Translations under genes and position numbers: made by a program
In this document: in pieces, positions 13,166-24,441 of the stretch
How positions within the stretch are numbered: position 1 is the first letter of the stretch
How the letters are laid out: each line of letters begins with the position of its first letter
DNA from: Lojkania enalia
Taxonomy: Eukaryota; Ascomycota; Dothideomycetes; Pleosporales
Direction: 5' to 3'
NCBI GenBank assembly: GCA_010094045.1
Contig: ML986653.1
Span: 124,001-188,000, forward strand
Length of the DNA: 64,000 bases
Notes under the pieces: model-generated
Database searches by the model: none
What the model was told of the DNA's origin: nothing
Seen by the model: only the letters and a program-made list of their open reading frames with translations

Positions 13166-13205
13166 TGGGGTTTTCTTTTCACGTAAATATTAGGATTACA
13201 GCATC

Positions 13206-14913
13206 ATGTCAAAAGTATTTGACTACGTGGAAGGCGAGTCGGCCGGCGAAAGTCTAGCCCTTAATCTAGACACCAATAACACTATGAGCAGTCGCAAAAC
13301 ACAACACAGCAGAAAGTTGCTGGGTCATCCTGTACGACAATGTATACGATGTCACAGACTTTATTTCGGAACATCCTGGCGGCGCGAGAGTAATCCTCCA
13401 GCTCGCCGGCACCGATGCTACCGAAGAATATGATCCAATACATCCTCCAGGCATTCTCGAAGAGAACCTCAAACCAGAACAAAAACTCGGCAAAATAAAT
13501 CCAGACACTCTTCCTTCGACCGAGAAAGCACCCATAGAGACTAGTGAAGCCCTACAAGAAGGACTAGTCGATGTAGAAACGCTACTAAATCTAGATGAGA
13601 TTGAGGAAGCAGCTACAAAGCAAATCAGTCGCAAGGCCTGGGCATACTATTACTCGGCTGGTGATGATTTAATATCTAAAGTTCTCAATAACTCTGTATA
13701 TAGAAAAATTCTCCTACGACCCCGGATTTTCATCGACTGTACTAAATGCGATCCATCGACTTCCTTCATCGGCCATGACGTTAAATTACCGTTTTATGTC
13801 TCTCCCGCTGCTATGGCTCGACTAGCTCATCCGGACGGAGAATGGGGAATAGCACAATCATGTGCCCAGTATGGTGCCATGCAGATAATATCCCAGAACG
13901 CTTCCATGACACCCGAACAAATTGTGGCGGATGCAAAGGAGGGGCAGGTATTCGGCTGGCAGTTATATGTTCAGACCGAACGCGCGAAGAGCGAGGCTAT
14001 GTTAGCAAGAATGAAGAAGCTGCCTGCCGTTAAGTTTATCTGCCTGACACTAGATGCCCCAGTACCGGGCAAACGCGAGGAAGATGAACGAAGCAAGAAC
14101 GTAGGATCTATCCTTCCCCTACGGTCAGCTGTGCAGGGAGATGGATCGACTTCAAAGATGAGTACAGGCACGCAGACTCCCCCACAGAAGGCGATGGGCG
14201 TTGGTCAGAGTCTCTTTTGGGGCACTGCGGCTGATTTGACCTGGAAGACAACACTCCCATGGTTGTCGCAGCATACAGACCTCCCTATTGTGCTAAAAGG
14301 TATACAGACCCACGAAGATGCCCATCTAGCAAGCCTGCATGCACCACAGGTCAAGGCAGTCATCCTATCGAACCATGGTGGACGAGCTCTAGACACCGCA
14401 CCGCCAGCGGTACATACTCTCTTGGAAATCCGCAAATATTGCCCGGAAGTCTTCGATCGGATCGAAGTTTGGGTAGACGGAGGAATTAAGAGAGGAACTG
14501 ATGTTATCAAAGCCCTGTGCTTAGGGGCTAGGGGGGTTGGAATCGGTCGACCAGCCTTGTACGGACTCGGGGCTGGTGGTAAGGAAGGCGTTGCACGGGT
14601 GCTAAAGAGTAAGTCATTGTCTGTTACGAATACCGTATGGAATCTCTGGTTCTTGTCGGGCTGTCATTGGTCCGTGCTGAAGATGTTGTAGTACTCAAAG
14701 CAGAGACCGAGACGTGCATGCGCCTCCTAGGCGTAGAGACAGTCGACCAACTAGGGATGCAGCATGTAAGTGTTCTTCGTTCTGACGGTGTGTTTGAGAA
14801 AGAGACAATTGTGTAACGATCGATAGATAAACGCACGCGCAGTGGAAAGAGATATCTATGATGGGCCGAACTATCTCGATCGACCAAGCTCCAGGCCGAG
14901 GGCAAAGCTGTAG
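13206..14913 (+). CDS. cyb2: cytochrome b2-type L-lactate dehydrogenase (heme/FMN)
   Basis: Oxidises L-lactate (or a related 2-hydroxy acid) to the keto acid with FMN and passes electrons through a fused cytochrome b5 domain. Exons are 13206-13251, 13292-14608, 14692-14765 and 14827-14913 (507 residues). The b5 domain (about 15-85) has [15 protein letters not shown] and heme ligands H43 (HPGG) and H66. The FMN domain (about 110-490) carries Y241 (QLYV), D270 (DAPVPGKRE), K351 (LKGIQ), H377 and R380 (SNHGGR), and [21 protein letters not shown] for phosphate binding. These align with yeast Cyb2 Y254, D282, K349, H373 and R376. The first intron is only 40 bp with a weak GTCTAG donor, so the start is the least certain part. 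There is no mitochondrial presequence, so a cytosolic place is likely. Substrate cannot be told from related glycolate/mandelate enzymes. Confidence 0.85.
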
Positions 14914-15710
14914 ATAATATACCAGGGCAATTGGATAATTTGGCCTGCGAGACCGGGTCTGCGTTATTGTCGTGGATGGTATGGTAGCCTAGGCATATCC
15001 TGTATCTTTGCTGCCGACTACGGAGGATTATGACTGGACCCGTAAAGCCTTCATAGTCAGCCAATAGAATGTTGGAACAGTTAATTGCAACCGACCAAGG
15101 CCTTTCACTGGATTGGAGCATCGATACCTGCATGCGCGAGCTCACGCGCCCTTTCATCGTAATCTAAGGATCGGGGCTTGGTTGGCGTGCTGTCTTCACC
15201 CTTCATGCACGCAATCGACCACGTCCGGATTTGCATTGACCCAGGATCCGCATCCATCCCGGAGGAGCTCTAATAACAGGCATATGATAGTCGCATCTGC
15301 CCGAGATCATAAGAGCCACTATAACTTGTGCGCAACACCCGGTCCTTCCACCTCGCTAAGCATTGGATCAATGTGTTGGCGAAGGCACTCTGCTATGCTC
15401 ACTTCGACAGACGGTGGCAGTTGGGTCCAAATAAGGATGGGCGGAATAATGACAACTGCAGCAGTGATGTCAGGCCTTTAGGCAGCATCCGTCGCCAAAT
15501 AACCTTATAGCAGCATTGCCCAACCAGCATTCAGCCTTACCCACCACTTCGGCTCTTCCTAAACGTCCTTGCATCCGCCACGTGTGTGTTTGCCTTATCA
15601 GGTCCTCATTGCAGCCATGGTACTCTCTCCACCTCACAGTCCTCCGCCCAGTCCTTCCATCCCGTGCTGACTCTGTTGGCCCTCCATCTCGGCTCTCCTT
15701 CACCGCCTCC

Positions 15711-15731
15711 GTCCGCGTCCGCGTCCGCGTC
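15711..15731. repeat. GTCCGC microsatellite
   Basis: Three and a half tandem copies of the hexamer GTCCGC in an intergenic, GC-rich setting. Confidence 0.8.
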
Positions 15732-16324
15732 ACGGCCGACCGAGGCTCACCCCACATTGCATCAAGCACGAGGATGAAGCAGGAAATTCCCTGGATGACG
15801 TTGCTGGGTCATAATAGGGTATCCTAGCTCGCTAATCGACGGCTTGGACACGCTAGAGGTCCACTGTGTCGGACCTGAATGTTCCGGACAATTTTGAGGC
15901 AGCAAGGCACCGCCAGGGACCCCCCTCCAACAAGTCTCGCTCTATGATGCCATTGCAAAGGCTTCTGCAACTGGTCAGCTGCTTGTGGCCGACCTCTTAA
16001 AGCAGTAGCTAATACTCCTCACTGTGGGAGAAACAATGCTTTGTAGACAAGGGTTAGAGCCCAACAAGCCTTCCTATTGCAGAAGGCTGGTGCCAGCGCT
16101 GCCATGCCACAGTGGGCGGCGTCTGGTGCGCGCCGTTTGCTCACCCAATTCCATCTTTGGTTGCCTTGAAAGCCCCAGCCTAATTTCCGACGCAATGGCA
16201 CCACGTTTCTTGCGTGGGTAGGGAAGCCAACGGAGAGTAGGAGCGCCTTGAGGTGATTGGCCTGTTTCTTTTTGCGTGGCTAAGCCGCTTCACTATTTAC
16301 GAGTCCCCCAAGATTGGGTTCAGG

Positions 16325-16333
16325 TATATAAAG
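16325..16333 (+). promoter_or_regulatory. TATA box upstream of small zinc-knuckle gene
   Basis: TATATAAAG, followed by about 300 bp of pyrimidine-rich sequence typical of fungal 5' leaders, before the ATG at 16659. Confidence 0.45.
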
Positions 16334-16658
16334 CCTGAGATAGCCGGCGTCCAAGAACGAATTGTTGTTTCAAAGCCTCACGTTCGGTTCCGCGTTCCTT
16401 TGCCATTCCTCACTTCTTGCGCATTCGATTCTGTCTTCACCAATTTTACCCACCTATCTTTGATCTTCTTTCCACTTCTCCGTCCTACACCTTCCGAAAA
16501 TCTTCAGCCTACACTCTGTCGACGCCCCTACGCCACACCAGGTGGCGAAGGAATCCCGCATCCTGCACCCTCGGCCAAGTCAGAAACCTGATTGGCCTCC
16601 TAATTATACCAGCTCAGCGTCTTTCCGCTCTATCCGCCCGCCTTTCCGCGATCCCGCA

Positions 16659-16796
16659 ATGCAGTGTCCGAGCTGCCAGGGCAACGGTTCCGTTAAGTGT
16701 GACACTTGCAACGGCGCAGGCTGTGGGAATTGCAAAGACGGCCAAGTAACCTGCCAGGACTGCGAAGGCGCAGGTGCCATTCATACTGATCATTAG
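16659..16796 (+). CDS. 45-residue DnaJ-like CxxCxGxG zinc-knuckle protein
   Basis: A very small cysteine-rich protein made almost wholly of four DnaJ central-domain-like repeats: CPSCQGNG, CDTCNGAG, CGNCKDGQ and CQDCEGAG, then AIHTDH and stop. Eight cysteines in four pairs could bind two zinc ions, as in the DnaJ/Hsp40 zinc region. There is no J domain and no peptide-binding C-terminal domain, so it is not a complete Hsp40. The frame is open upstream to 16542 without an ATG, so either it begins at ATG 16659 (chosen) or an upstream exon exists (PDWPPNYTSSASFRS reads open just before). Stand-alone small proteins of this type occur in fungi; their function is unknown to me. Confidence 0.65.
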   Translation: MQCPSCQGNGSVKCDTCNGAGCGNCKDGQVTCQDCEGAGAIHTDH

Positions 16797-19017
16797 CACC
16801 CTCTTCATAATGCTCTCCCGTGCCGCAAAGCCGCACTTCGAACGATGTTGTTTCTTGACCAGAATAAGGAATCCGGGGAATACGAGCTAGATATTCAAGG
16901 GTCCACGTACGTATACGCGCACATCCCTAGCATATTATTAGCAAACTTTGCATTGAGACGCTGACGTCGCTCGCTAGATTTGTTGGGTTTTGTTTCACGA
17001 TTCTATCAACACCACTGTCTAAATTCTATCGCCTTATCGAACGAATACGAGGCATCATTATCACACTATTTATCCTGGTCTAGGCGCTGGGATGCTTGCG
17101 TGGTCAGTGTTTCGCGTTCGGACGGCATGCTGTGCAGAAGCCTTCTATCACGTGCAGCGAGATTATCCTTAAGTTGGTAATCTCCGAGATGGCGCCGAAA
17201 CATGATTCGTACTGTGATTGAGTGTGGCTTAAGATTTGCGGATCACTGGGTTGAAGGGGACGGGGGGGTCTTGAGCTCGTGGAATTTTCTTTGTTTCTTT
17301 TCCTAGTAGGTTAGCTATGTAACGGTCTGGTGATGGCTGTGTTGTCGCGAGCCGACTATGGATCATCTTGATTAGCCGGGCTAGCTTTTCGTTTCTTTTC
17401 TCCTTCCGGCATTTGTTGTTCTCGTCTAGTGTGGAGGATATCCGCGTCTAGCGTGGCGTTTAGAGTTTATTTGGTCATTGGGCGACTGACTGATGCTGAG
17501 CATATACTACATGCTACCGAAATTTCGGGTGAGTGCCAGAGGAATTCCTCTTGGGTTTGCTATAGCACATACTTGGTATTGTTTCAAGGCATGCAGTTGC
17601 CTCATTTAGGTTTGGTGTCTTCTCTCAATTGTTTTGGTCCATGCCACACCGTGCTGCAATGGCCAATAGCATGTGATATGTGTGGGTCATATAATACGAG
17701 GTAGTATTTAGTGACGTCGAGCTAGAAAGCCTCGTACTCTGGCCAATTCGCTCAGAACAATGAATTGCGTTCTTCGTAGTGCATGTCATCTCGTATTTAC
17801 ACGTAAGAACTATGTATAACTAGGGCTGTGCCGATACGGAGAGCATTATCATTAGGCTGTGGCTAATCAACTTCTACACGTTCCGTATTTCGAGTGCGCT
17901 GATATACCAATAACCCTGACATATCTATCAGATGATTTTTGTTCAGCAATAGTTACTAAGCGTGTCCGGGCTTTGTATCATTGCTCTCTTCGAGAAGTCC
18001 CATTAAGATCATCTTTTACTATTATCCCGACGGCTAAATGCTGATGCAACGCTAGATAATGTACTACACTTGTCCGGACTGACAGCGCGGCTGTGCAATA
18101 GCATTGCTATGCTGATCTTCTAGGAAAAGGCCCATTAAAAAAAAAAAAAAAAAAATTAGTTTCTTCGGCTAGCTTCAAAAAGGCTAATAATAATCATGAA
18201 GGCGGCTATCATTGAGATTTGATGCTAGTGATATGACACTTGATATAGCTATGGTTTCTCGACTTACCAAATCCGGTATCCGGAGCACCGCAAGGCAGCA
18301 TGATTAGCAAGTGTTCCTACTTAAGAACACAATTTAACTAGCGATCGTAAGCCTTTTCAATGGATATTGGAAGGTGTTGTATTCTCGAAATTCTGATTCC
18401 AGTGTTTTTTTCTCTTTCGGTCTTTTCTAAATTCAAGCAGCTTAAGTTTGATGTGTAAGACACGATACGATGCTTGCCTGGAAGGGCGGACATCAATGCC
18501 ATGATAGCAGTATTCTATTTAGCCCATCGAGGAAACGTTTCGAAAGACAAAAAAATACTTAACCTCGCTATGGTTCGAACTCGGGCCCAAATACCAAAAA
18601 GAAGTATATTCGACAGAATACGGCTCTTAAGCATGCTAAGTGCACTCCCAGACCTGCGAAGGAGCACCCAAGACTACTCTAACACTCAGCCCAGTGCTAG
18701 TTCTCCCTCAACCAATAGAGCCCTATTGTAGTGGGATGACGGCTGCACCAGCGGAAAGTCCTGAAAGGTGAATATAACGAAATTACAACTTCTTTCTATC
18801 TTCATATAATGTTATTAATTAGAAACATAGTAGTGAAACAAAACAAAGTCACTCACCTTACCTTAGACTTTGAATTGCAAAGACCGGGAAATCTTGAGGT
18901 GATTTCCAGAGGTGGGCCCTCTCAGTGGCTCGCCTCTACAGCATCCACGCCGCAAACTCGGCTTTAAAAGCAAAAAGAGAAACCGGACGGGGCAAAAAAA
19001 TAGATAATAATGATGTT
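16797..19017. other. start of gene-poor compartment
   Basis: No gene supported. Composition shifts towards A/T. A run of 19 A residues lies at 18137-18155. The minus-strand T-arm-like stretch near 18570 does not fold into a tRNA. Confidence 0.5.
18137..18155 (+). repeat. poly-A run
   Basis: Nineteen consecutive A residues in gene-poor DNA. It could mark the tail of an old retroposed copy, but no flanking target-site duplication is obvious. Confidence 0.7.
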
Positions 19018-19109
19018 TCCGATACCGGGAATTGAACCCGGGTCTTCTGGGTTTTCCAAATCCGAGAGCACTTGAAAACCAGATATCCTAACCTCTGGAC
19101 TATATCGGA
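19018..19109 (-). tRNA. tRNA-Glu (UUC) with 21-nt intron
   Basis: Read on the minus strand: acceptor TCCGATA (19109-19103) pairs with TATCGGA at the 3' end, D-arm GTCC/GGAT, anticodon stem TCTGG/CCAGA, T-arm CCGGG-TTCAATT-CCCGG. The anticodon loop plus intron is 28 nt. Removing 21 nt after position 37 leaves the seven-base loop TTTTCAC with anticodon TTC. The intron contains GGAAAA, which can pair with TTTTC of the loop, the usual anticodon-intron helix. CCA is not encoded, as expected of a nuclear gene. It is surrounded by gene-poor DNA. Confidence 0.9.
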
Positions 19110-22100
19110 CGTGATATATCGATTTATTGGAAATCTGGTTAGGTTTTCAGACCTATGTGCAGAAATATTCAAGAACCTAACAAAGACCTTGCAAAGAATG
19201 TAGGAGTTAGGAAGTTTGATGAAGGGGCGGTGTATGCGTGTTGTGGCTACATTCGGTGAGTAAATGTTTGATAGTCCCTAACCAAGCTGGGAGTTTGCCC
19301 CTTTCGGCAATTCCACGGAAGAGTCCGTGTCCTACGAACGTACATAAGATGATGTAGAGTAAACTGTGGATTTTTAATATTTCTTCACCATGCCAAATAT
19401 GATCCGCAACATTGGACCTAGGAGCGAGCAGTCTCTTTCATATCATAGAATTATCGGAAAATGACTGGCAAATTCATGCTATTAATATCCTCCCTCCATC
19501 GGTGCCATAATGAACTTGACCTTTGTCTCGAAATCTTTCCCTATTAATTGGAGGGTCGGTTAATCCCCGCGGTCAATTCCGGGCTCCTACTTGACGAAAG
19601 CAATACGGGGTGGGGTTGTGCAACAGAGAAGCTAAAATGGGAATCGTCAATTCCAGAAAAATATTTTCCCATGTGCGACAATGCAGATTCCAAAGTAAAC
19701 ATGAAACGAGTCAGCAAGGTGGATATCTCTTCGCGAAGTGCTGAGGTTAGTGGACCACTCGCACGGGCTGCGACGGTTCTCGATAAGGAGCCTGCTAGAT
19801 ATACTCTTCGAATTAAGGGCTTATGTATAATAATTTCATATTTAGTGTTACTATAGCCTTATTTTCTACTTTCTTTTTTACTGTTTATTAATTTAGATGT
19901 TTAAAATTATTTATTATAAAATTTAAAAAGTAAAAAATATGAAAAATATAAAAATTTTAATATTTATATATAATAAACAAAAGTTAATTAAATATTTTAA
20001 GTATTAAAATTTTAAAATTTATACTTTAAAACTATAATAATAAGTTTCTTATAATGTTTAGTACAGCTTAATAAAAAATTCCAAAAATTTTTTTTTTTAA
20101 TATTAATAATTTAAATTATTATTATAAACTACTAAATTTTATTATCACTATTTTTTGTTTAAAGGAAGGAATATTCTATAGAAAGCCTGTATTGTTAAAA
20201 TAAAGTCGAGCAAAATCTGACGTTAAGTGTCCGGGTTGCGAGGCTAAAAACTCACGAGCATGTCTGTGGCTGGAAGAAGTAGACTCCGCTAAGACATCAC
20301 TACTAGACTAGGCTCCATCAAAAACAGCGCAACCAGGGATATCATAAGAGGTCAAATCGTTGTTAATACTGACCAAGACACCCGAGGCTATGGGTGCACA
20401 GAACTCAGTCGCCTTTTCACTTGCTAGACTCTGAGGGCCTCCGCCATAACCTGGGTGTTGATGTATTGAGGATAATTTTGGGCGCCATTGTATTATCCAG
20501 CTAAGTAGAGGGTAATGATTTCATGACTAAACATGGGGGTACAATTAGTCGATATCCTCAATTAAAGGGGAATAAATGTTATATCGGCTGTCATATAATT
20601 AGGCTGAGCATTGGCGATAATCCACTTACTACAATGTCCTGGTAACATTTACCAATCCTCGGCTCTAGCTGTTTTGCTCTCGGCTACTACAATTGGATGA
20701 TACCAAACTTTTGGACGTTCAAGCAGCAATCCATTCTAAGCAGAAACTTGGAGAATCGTACCTAGGAAATCGTAGTGAAAGTGTCTCACTGAAGCCCAAG
20801 TGCTTATACTCAATGCCCGGTATCTGCAGTTAACCTTACGTACTAAAGGACATAGTTACCGTTGGTGACGCTAGAGGAAGTGGTAACAATCTAAGAGACG
20901 TTGATAGAGATAAGGTCCGTGGCGGACCAAACGCCGTTGTCTAAACCGGCCTCATCTATCTTGAAAATGGAGGAGGAATCGGTAGTGGCGCTAGAAAAAT
21001 CTGTGACTGCAGCCAAATACTCAATGGCGGGACCAACGTGTGAATCTAGCCAAGTTGTTCACTGCAATTTGATTGAACCTCCAGCAGCAACCGTGTAACG
21101 GCGCAGGCAAGACAATGGGTCCGAATGCGGCATGAATCCACTCAGAGGCATATGGGAGTGCGTGGGGGTTCAGGGACCTGGGAATTCCATTGACACCTAT
21201 AGGCCTTGTACGAAAGGATATAGAAAAACTACCGAGCTACTTATGAGGGAGTGTGCAACTATATACGGATGGGAAAAGGAGCGGAGCCGGGGGTAGGATA
21301 AGATAAGCGAAAAGCTTTGGGATAAGGTTGCATGTGAAGCTTTTCGTGGAACGATTTCTTTGCATCGTTACAAACCGGGGTCGATGCCCCACCAGGAGTG
21401 GTTTTCTTGTAGTACGCGATGTTCGTGGTGGTATGCTTTACCCTGGTTTGCTTAAAAATAATAGATTCGGTATATAAACTACTCAAATAGAAGGGTTAAC
21501 GAATCCATCGTTGAAACGCTCAGGGCAAGATCAGCCCGCAACCTTTGGAGGGGGAGTTTGAAACTGGAAACTAGGGCCATATTCTTGATAGTAGGTCCCA
21601 CGGACTACCATCTCACAGATGTGGCCGTGAGCGGAAGCCGTCCTGGTCAAGGCTCCGAGAAGAACACCTGCTTAGATCTTGCAAAGCATTGTTGGTCTTA
21701 AGGTGTGCGTGAGCAAACAGTAGAATGAAAATAACCGTGGTTAATCTTCAAAATATACATATATAAATGTAAGGGGGCGTGCTAGCTCCAACTGACGAAG
21801 GTGAGTAGAAATCTGCAGAAGGAGGTCTCTATGGGTTGGATTCATCACCCATGATTGCTCCATTTGATAGCGCTTCCGTTTACCTGAATAAATTAAACGC
21901 TACGCAGCCCTCGATGTCGCCTTACTCTACATCGGATTTCATGCACATATTGATGAAAATGGAAAATCTGACTATGGCCTAAGGCGTATGGGTTTTAGCA
22001 ATGCTGGACGGGCTCGAGACGTCTAAGTAACACCTGTTCAGTTAGCCGTCTTGCAGGAAGTCAGCATTCCAGGGGGGCAGTTAACGACAGCAGGAGATGA

Positions 22101-22979
22101 TTCTCCACCAACTATTTTTTGTGGTCGACACAAGCAATTAACATCTGAAACGTCGTATACAATTAAAGAGAGAGTGTGCTCCGTGGACTTTTCGCGGCAG
22201 GTACATAGGCGCAGGCATACATTCCAAGCATTACTAGCTAGCGCCCCAGAAGGCATTATTGCTTTCGGTCGCAAACGTTTACAACTAGTGCGAAGAAGAG
22301 ATTGGTGTTTGGTTGAAGTAGGATGAAATAGCAGGACCGCCGGACAACGTGATCCAAAGACTATGTTTCCCATGTGGCAAAGTGTTCAACAGATGGCGAA
22401 CGAAGGTCGAAATGTGTTAATGTTAATGGCTCTCGTCCTCCTTCCCAATGCTAGGATCATCTCTAAATCTCCGACCTTCATCTCATGATGCTTAATTTTC
22501 CTGCAGAGTAAAGCCTATATAATTGGGCGTTAGAGTGGAGACGGCAGGACGTCAAAGATTGCCAACAAGCCCAGAGGAATATATTGAACAAACCCAATAG
22601 CCGGGTATCATGAAACGGATAAAGTTTAAAACGAGCGAAATGAGATAATCGAGAACTTGTCTAGGACAGCGACTTGGTCTTAACAGTGCTAGAAACTAAC
22701 TGTTTTATATCTTGGATTCAACAGGTGGAAGTGGATCGTATAATTAGAATAAAATAGACTATCTGCATCAATAAACACGTCATAAAGTCCGCGATGGAGC
22801 CGATGGGATGCATTCACACTCCTTCCACGGCGGTTTCTAGGGGTCATGAGATTGGTAGTGATAGTAGTATTAAAAACATTTTCTTAGTATATGGAAGTAA
22901 AGTGGGGAAAACGGATATAAAGTAAAGCAATAACGTAAATACCCGTGTCGAAAACCTATCGATTTAGAGGCGTATAGGT
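19110..22979. other. gene-poor DNA with AT block and faint protein-like traces
   Basis: No intact gene. A 300-bp block of nearly pure A/T lies inside (separate entry). On the plus strand, protein-like traces appear at about 20901-21098, 21840-21970 (APFDSASVYLNKLNATQPS) and 22051-22326, each ended by stops. They could be parts of one decayed plus-strand gene, but frames do not join without shifts, so I do not annotate one. Confidence 0.4.
19856..20165. other. AT-only block
   Basis: About 300 bp with only scattered G or C, with A/T runs on both strands (for example ATTTTAATATTTATATATAA). Neighbouring sequence on both sides has normal composition, so the edges are sharp. Candidates are an extreme mutated repeat, a matrix-attachment/replication-origin-like element, or a mobile insertion; the sequence does not decide. 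Confidence 0.7.
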
Positions 22980-23912
22980 ATGGAGAATGGCCGATTCAAA
23001 TTCTTCCCGCCATACTAACATGGCGAACTAGAGCATCCCCCCAACGCATGAAGAATATCTTGGAGGCTTTATCCAAGAGTATACTGGATGTGATATTTCC
23101 TATGAATATTTAATGGCAAGGGCCACTACCCAATTTGTCTAATAGGCTATAACCGCATATATAGTTACGGCTGCATAATAGACTAGTTGGAAGAGTTTGG
23201 CAACAACTCAAATAGTTGTCCAACCTGTAGGTACGTTCATTTCAAGAAACGGACGCGAAGGCTGTCGCTCATAAATGATTCTCATCAAAATAAAGAAGCA
23301 GGCTTTGTCAAATCTCTTCATACAACAGATGAGCGTGAAAAACTCAAATGCCTATGGCATACAATATGGGATATCCATAGACATACTAGCCTTCATATTA
23401 TGTCAAAACGGAAAATAGGGAAAACCTCAAAGATGTTGCTAAAGAGATAACTAAGAGGCACCACGAAATAGCCTATATTATTGTCGTTGTGTTGGGACGC
23501 CTGTTTGACTTCGTCGCAGAGTAGAACAACACATCGAGCGCTCACGTCCTTTCTACGACGTGACCTGTTGCTCTATCATTTGAGCTATGAAGATCCTAGC
23601 CTTCAGGACCTCCGCCGAAGCGGTTGCAATAATGAAATATTCCTTGTGATGCCATATTCTAACAACCCTATAGATAGCCTGAGCGCCCATAGGAGTAAGA
23701 ATTCTATGATGATCCAGCTTTACAACGAAAGGTATGCGGGTCAAGCACGTTTAGTTATATTATTTAAACGCATATATAGTCAGATAAGTGAAGCGATTCT
23801 ACGGTCACGAGTAAATGATCAAATAATCGGAATCATACTAAGTTGGGTATGTGAATGGCATTTGGCTAGGACGGTAGGAATCAAGCATGACTTTATGAGA
23901 GCTTGTATGTGA
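22980..23912 (+). pseudogene. decayed gene with RING-like cysteines
   Basis: One plus-strand frame stays protein-like for about 310 codons but is cut by TAA, TGA, TGA, TGA, TAG and later TAA and TAG. Every one of these is one C-to-T step from CAA, CGA or CAG. Around 23130-23230 it reads YPICLIGYNR, then LEEFGNNSNSCPTCRYVHF, which resembles the two ends of a RING finger with the first cysteine changed to tyrosine. The last 143 codons (23481-23912) are open. The part before 23130 also reads protein-like in another frame (HEEYLGGFIQEYTG), so a frameshift is likely. I cannot name the family beyond the RING resemblance. Confidence 0.4.
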
Positions 23913-24441
23913 ACATGAGATTCTGAAGAACTCTACTATAGACTGGCCAGACGAATGCCATTCATTGAACTATTCCTTTTGTGACACCTTGGCTCCGATA
24001 AATAATACCCACTTCATTTTCCGAGCCCCGGTAGCAGGGTAGCCTACTTAAATTCGCTTGCGCATGATTTTGTTGTGCTATCTTTAGGCAATTCTCGCAA
24101 CATCGGTAAATTTCCCAATCTTCAAGAGTATATTACCTAGTAAAGGTCGAATATATATGGGTCAAGGTCCCGTTCTGTATTCGTGTTGCGCGCCCTTTCG
24201 TGATTTCGAGCGATACGTTGGCCTATTCTAATATAAGTTAACTTCAAGTCATTGGGGTTAGGCAAGCTTCATGGATAGTTGAGCTTGATAATTTCAAAAA
24301 TATTCTGATCTTGAATTTTAAAAGATTGCTAGCCAGCCTCGGATTGATGTCTCGTGTTTCCTATCGTTTCCTATAGGATTTCGACAAGTTCTCTAATATC
24401 AGGAAGGCCAAGTTAGTGGTATCACTACTCATCCAAATATT

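Larger units (their letters stand above)
11982..13205. other. intergenic, far11 3' flank and cyb2 promoter
   Basis: No gene supported. It contains a CACGTGAC E-box at 12541 and the TATA box of the cytochrome b2 gene near 13155, both listed separately. Confidence 0.5.
14914..16658. other. intergenic, with GC repeat and long leader of the small zinc protein
   Basis: No gene supported; open frames near 15113-15481 and 15470-15769 overlap on opposite strands and show no domain. A GTCCGC hexamer repeat sits at 15711-15731. From 16325 onwards a TATA box and a C/T-rich leader lead to the small CxxCxGxG gene. Confidence 0.5.

Noticed and set aside
15113..15769. overlapping frames of 122 and 99 codons on opposite strands
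   Set aside because: No domain, His/Ser/Arg-rich text typical of chance frames in GC-rich intergenic DNA.
18545..18700. tRNA-like GGTTCGAAC on the minus strand
   Set aside because: The T-loop-like motif is there, but the T-stem and acceptor do not pair, so no tRNA can be drawn.
23515..23605. tRNA-like D-arm (minus strand GCTCAAATGATAGAGC)
   Set aside because: The D-arm fits, but no anticodon stem, T-arm or acceptor pairing follows; it also overlaps the decayed plus-strand gene. At best a tRNA fossil.
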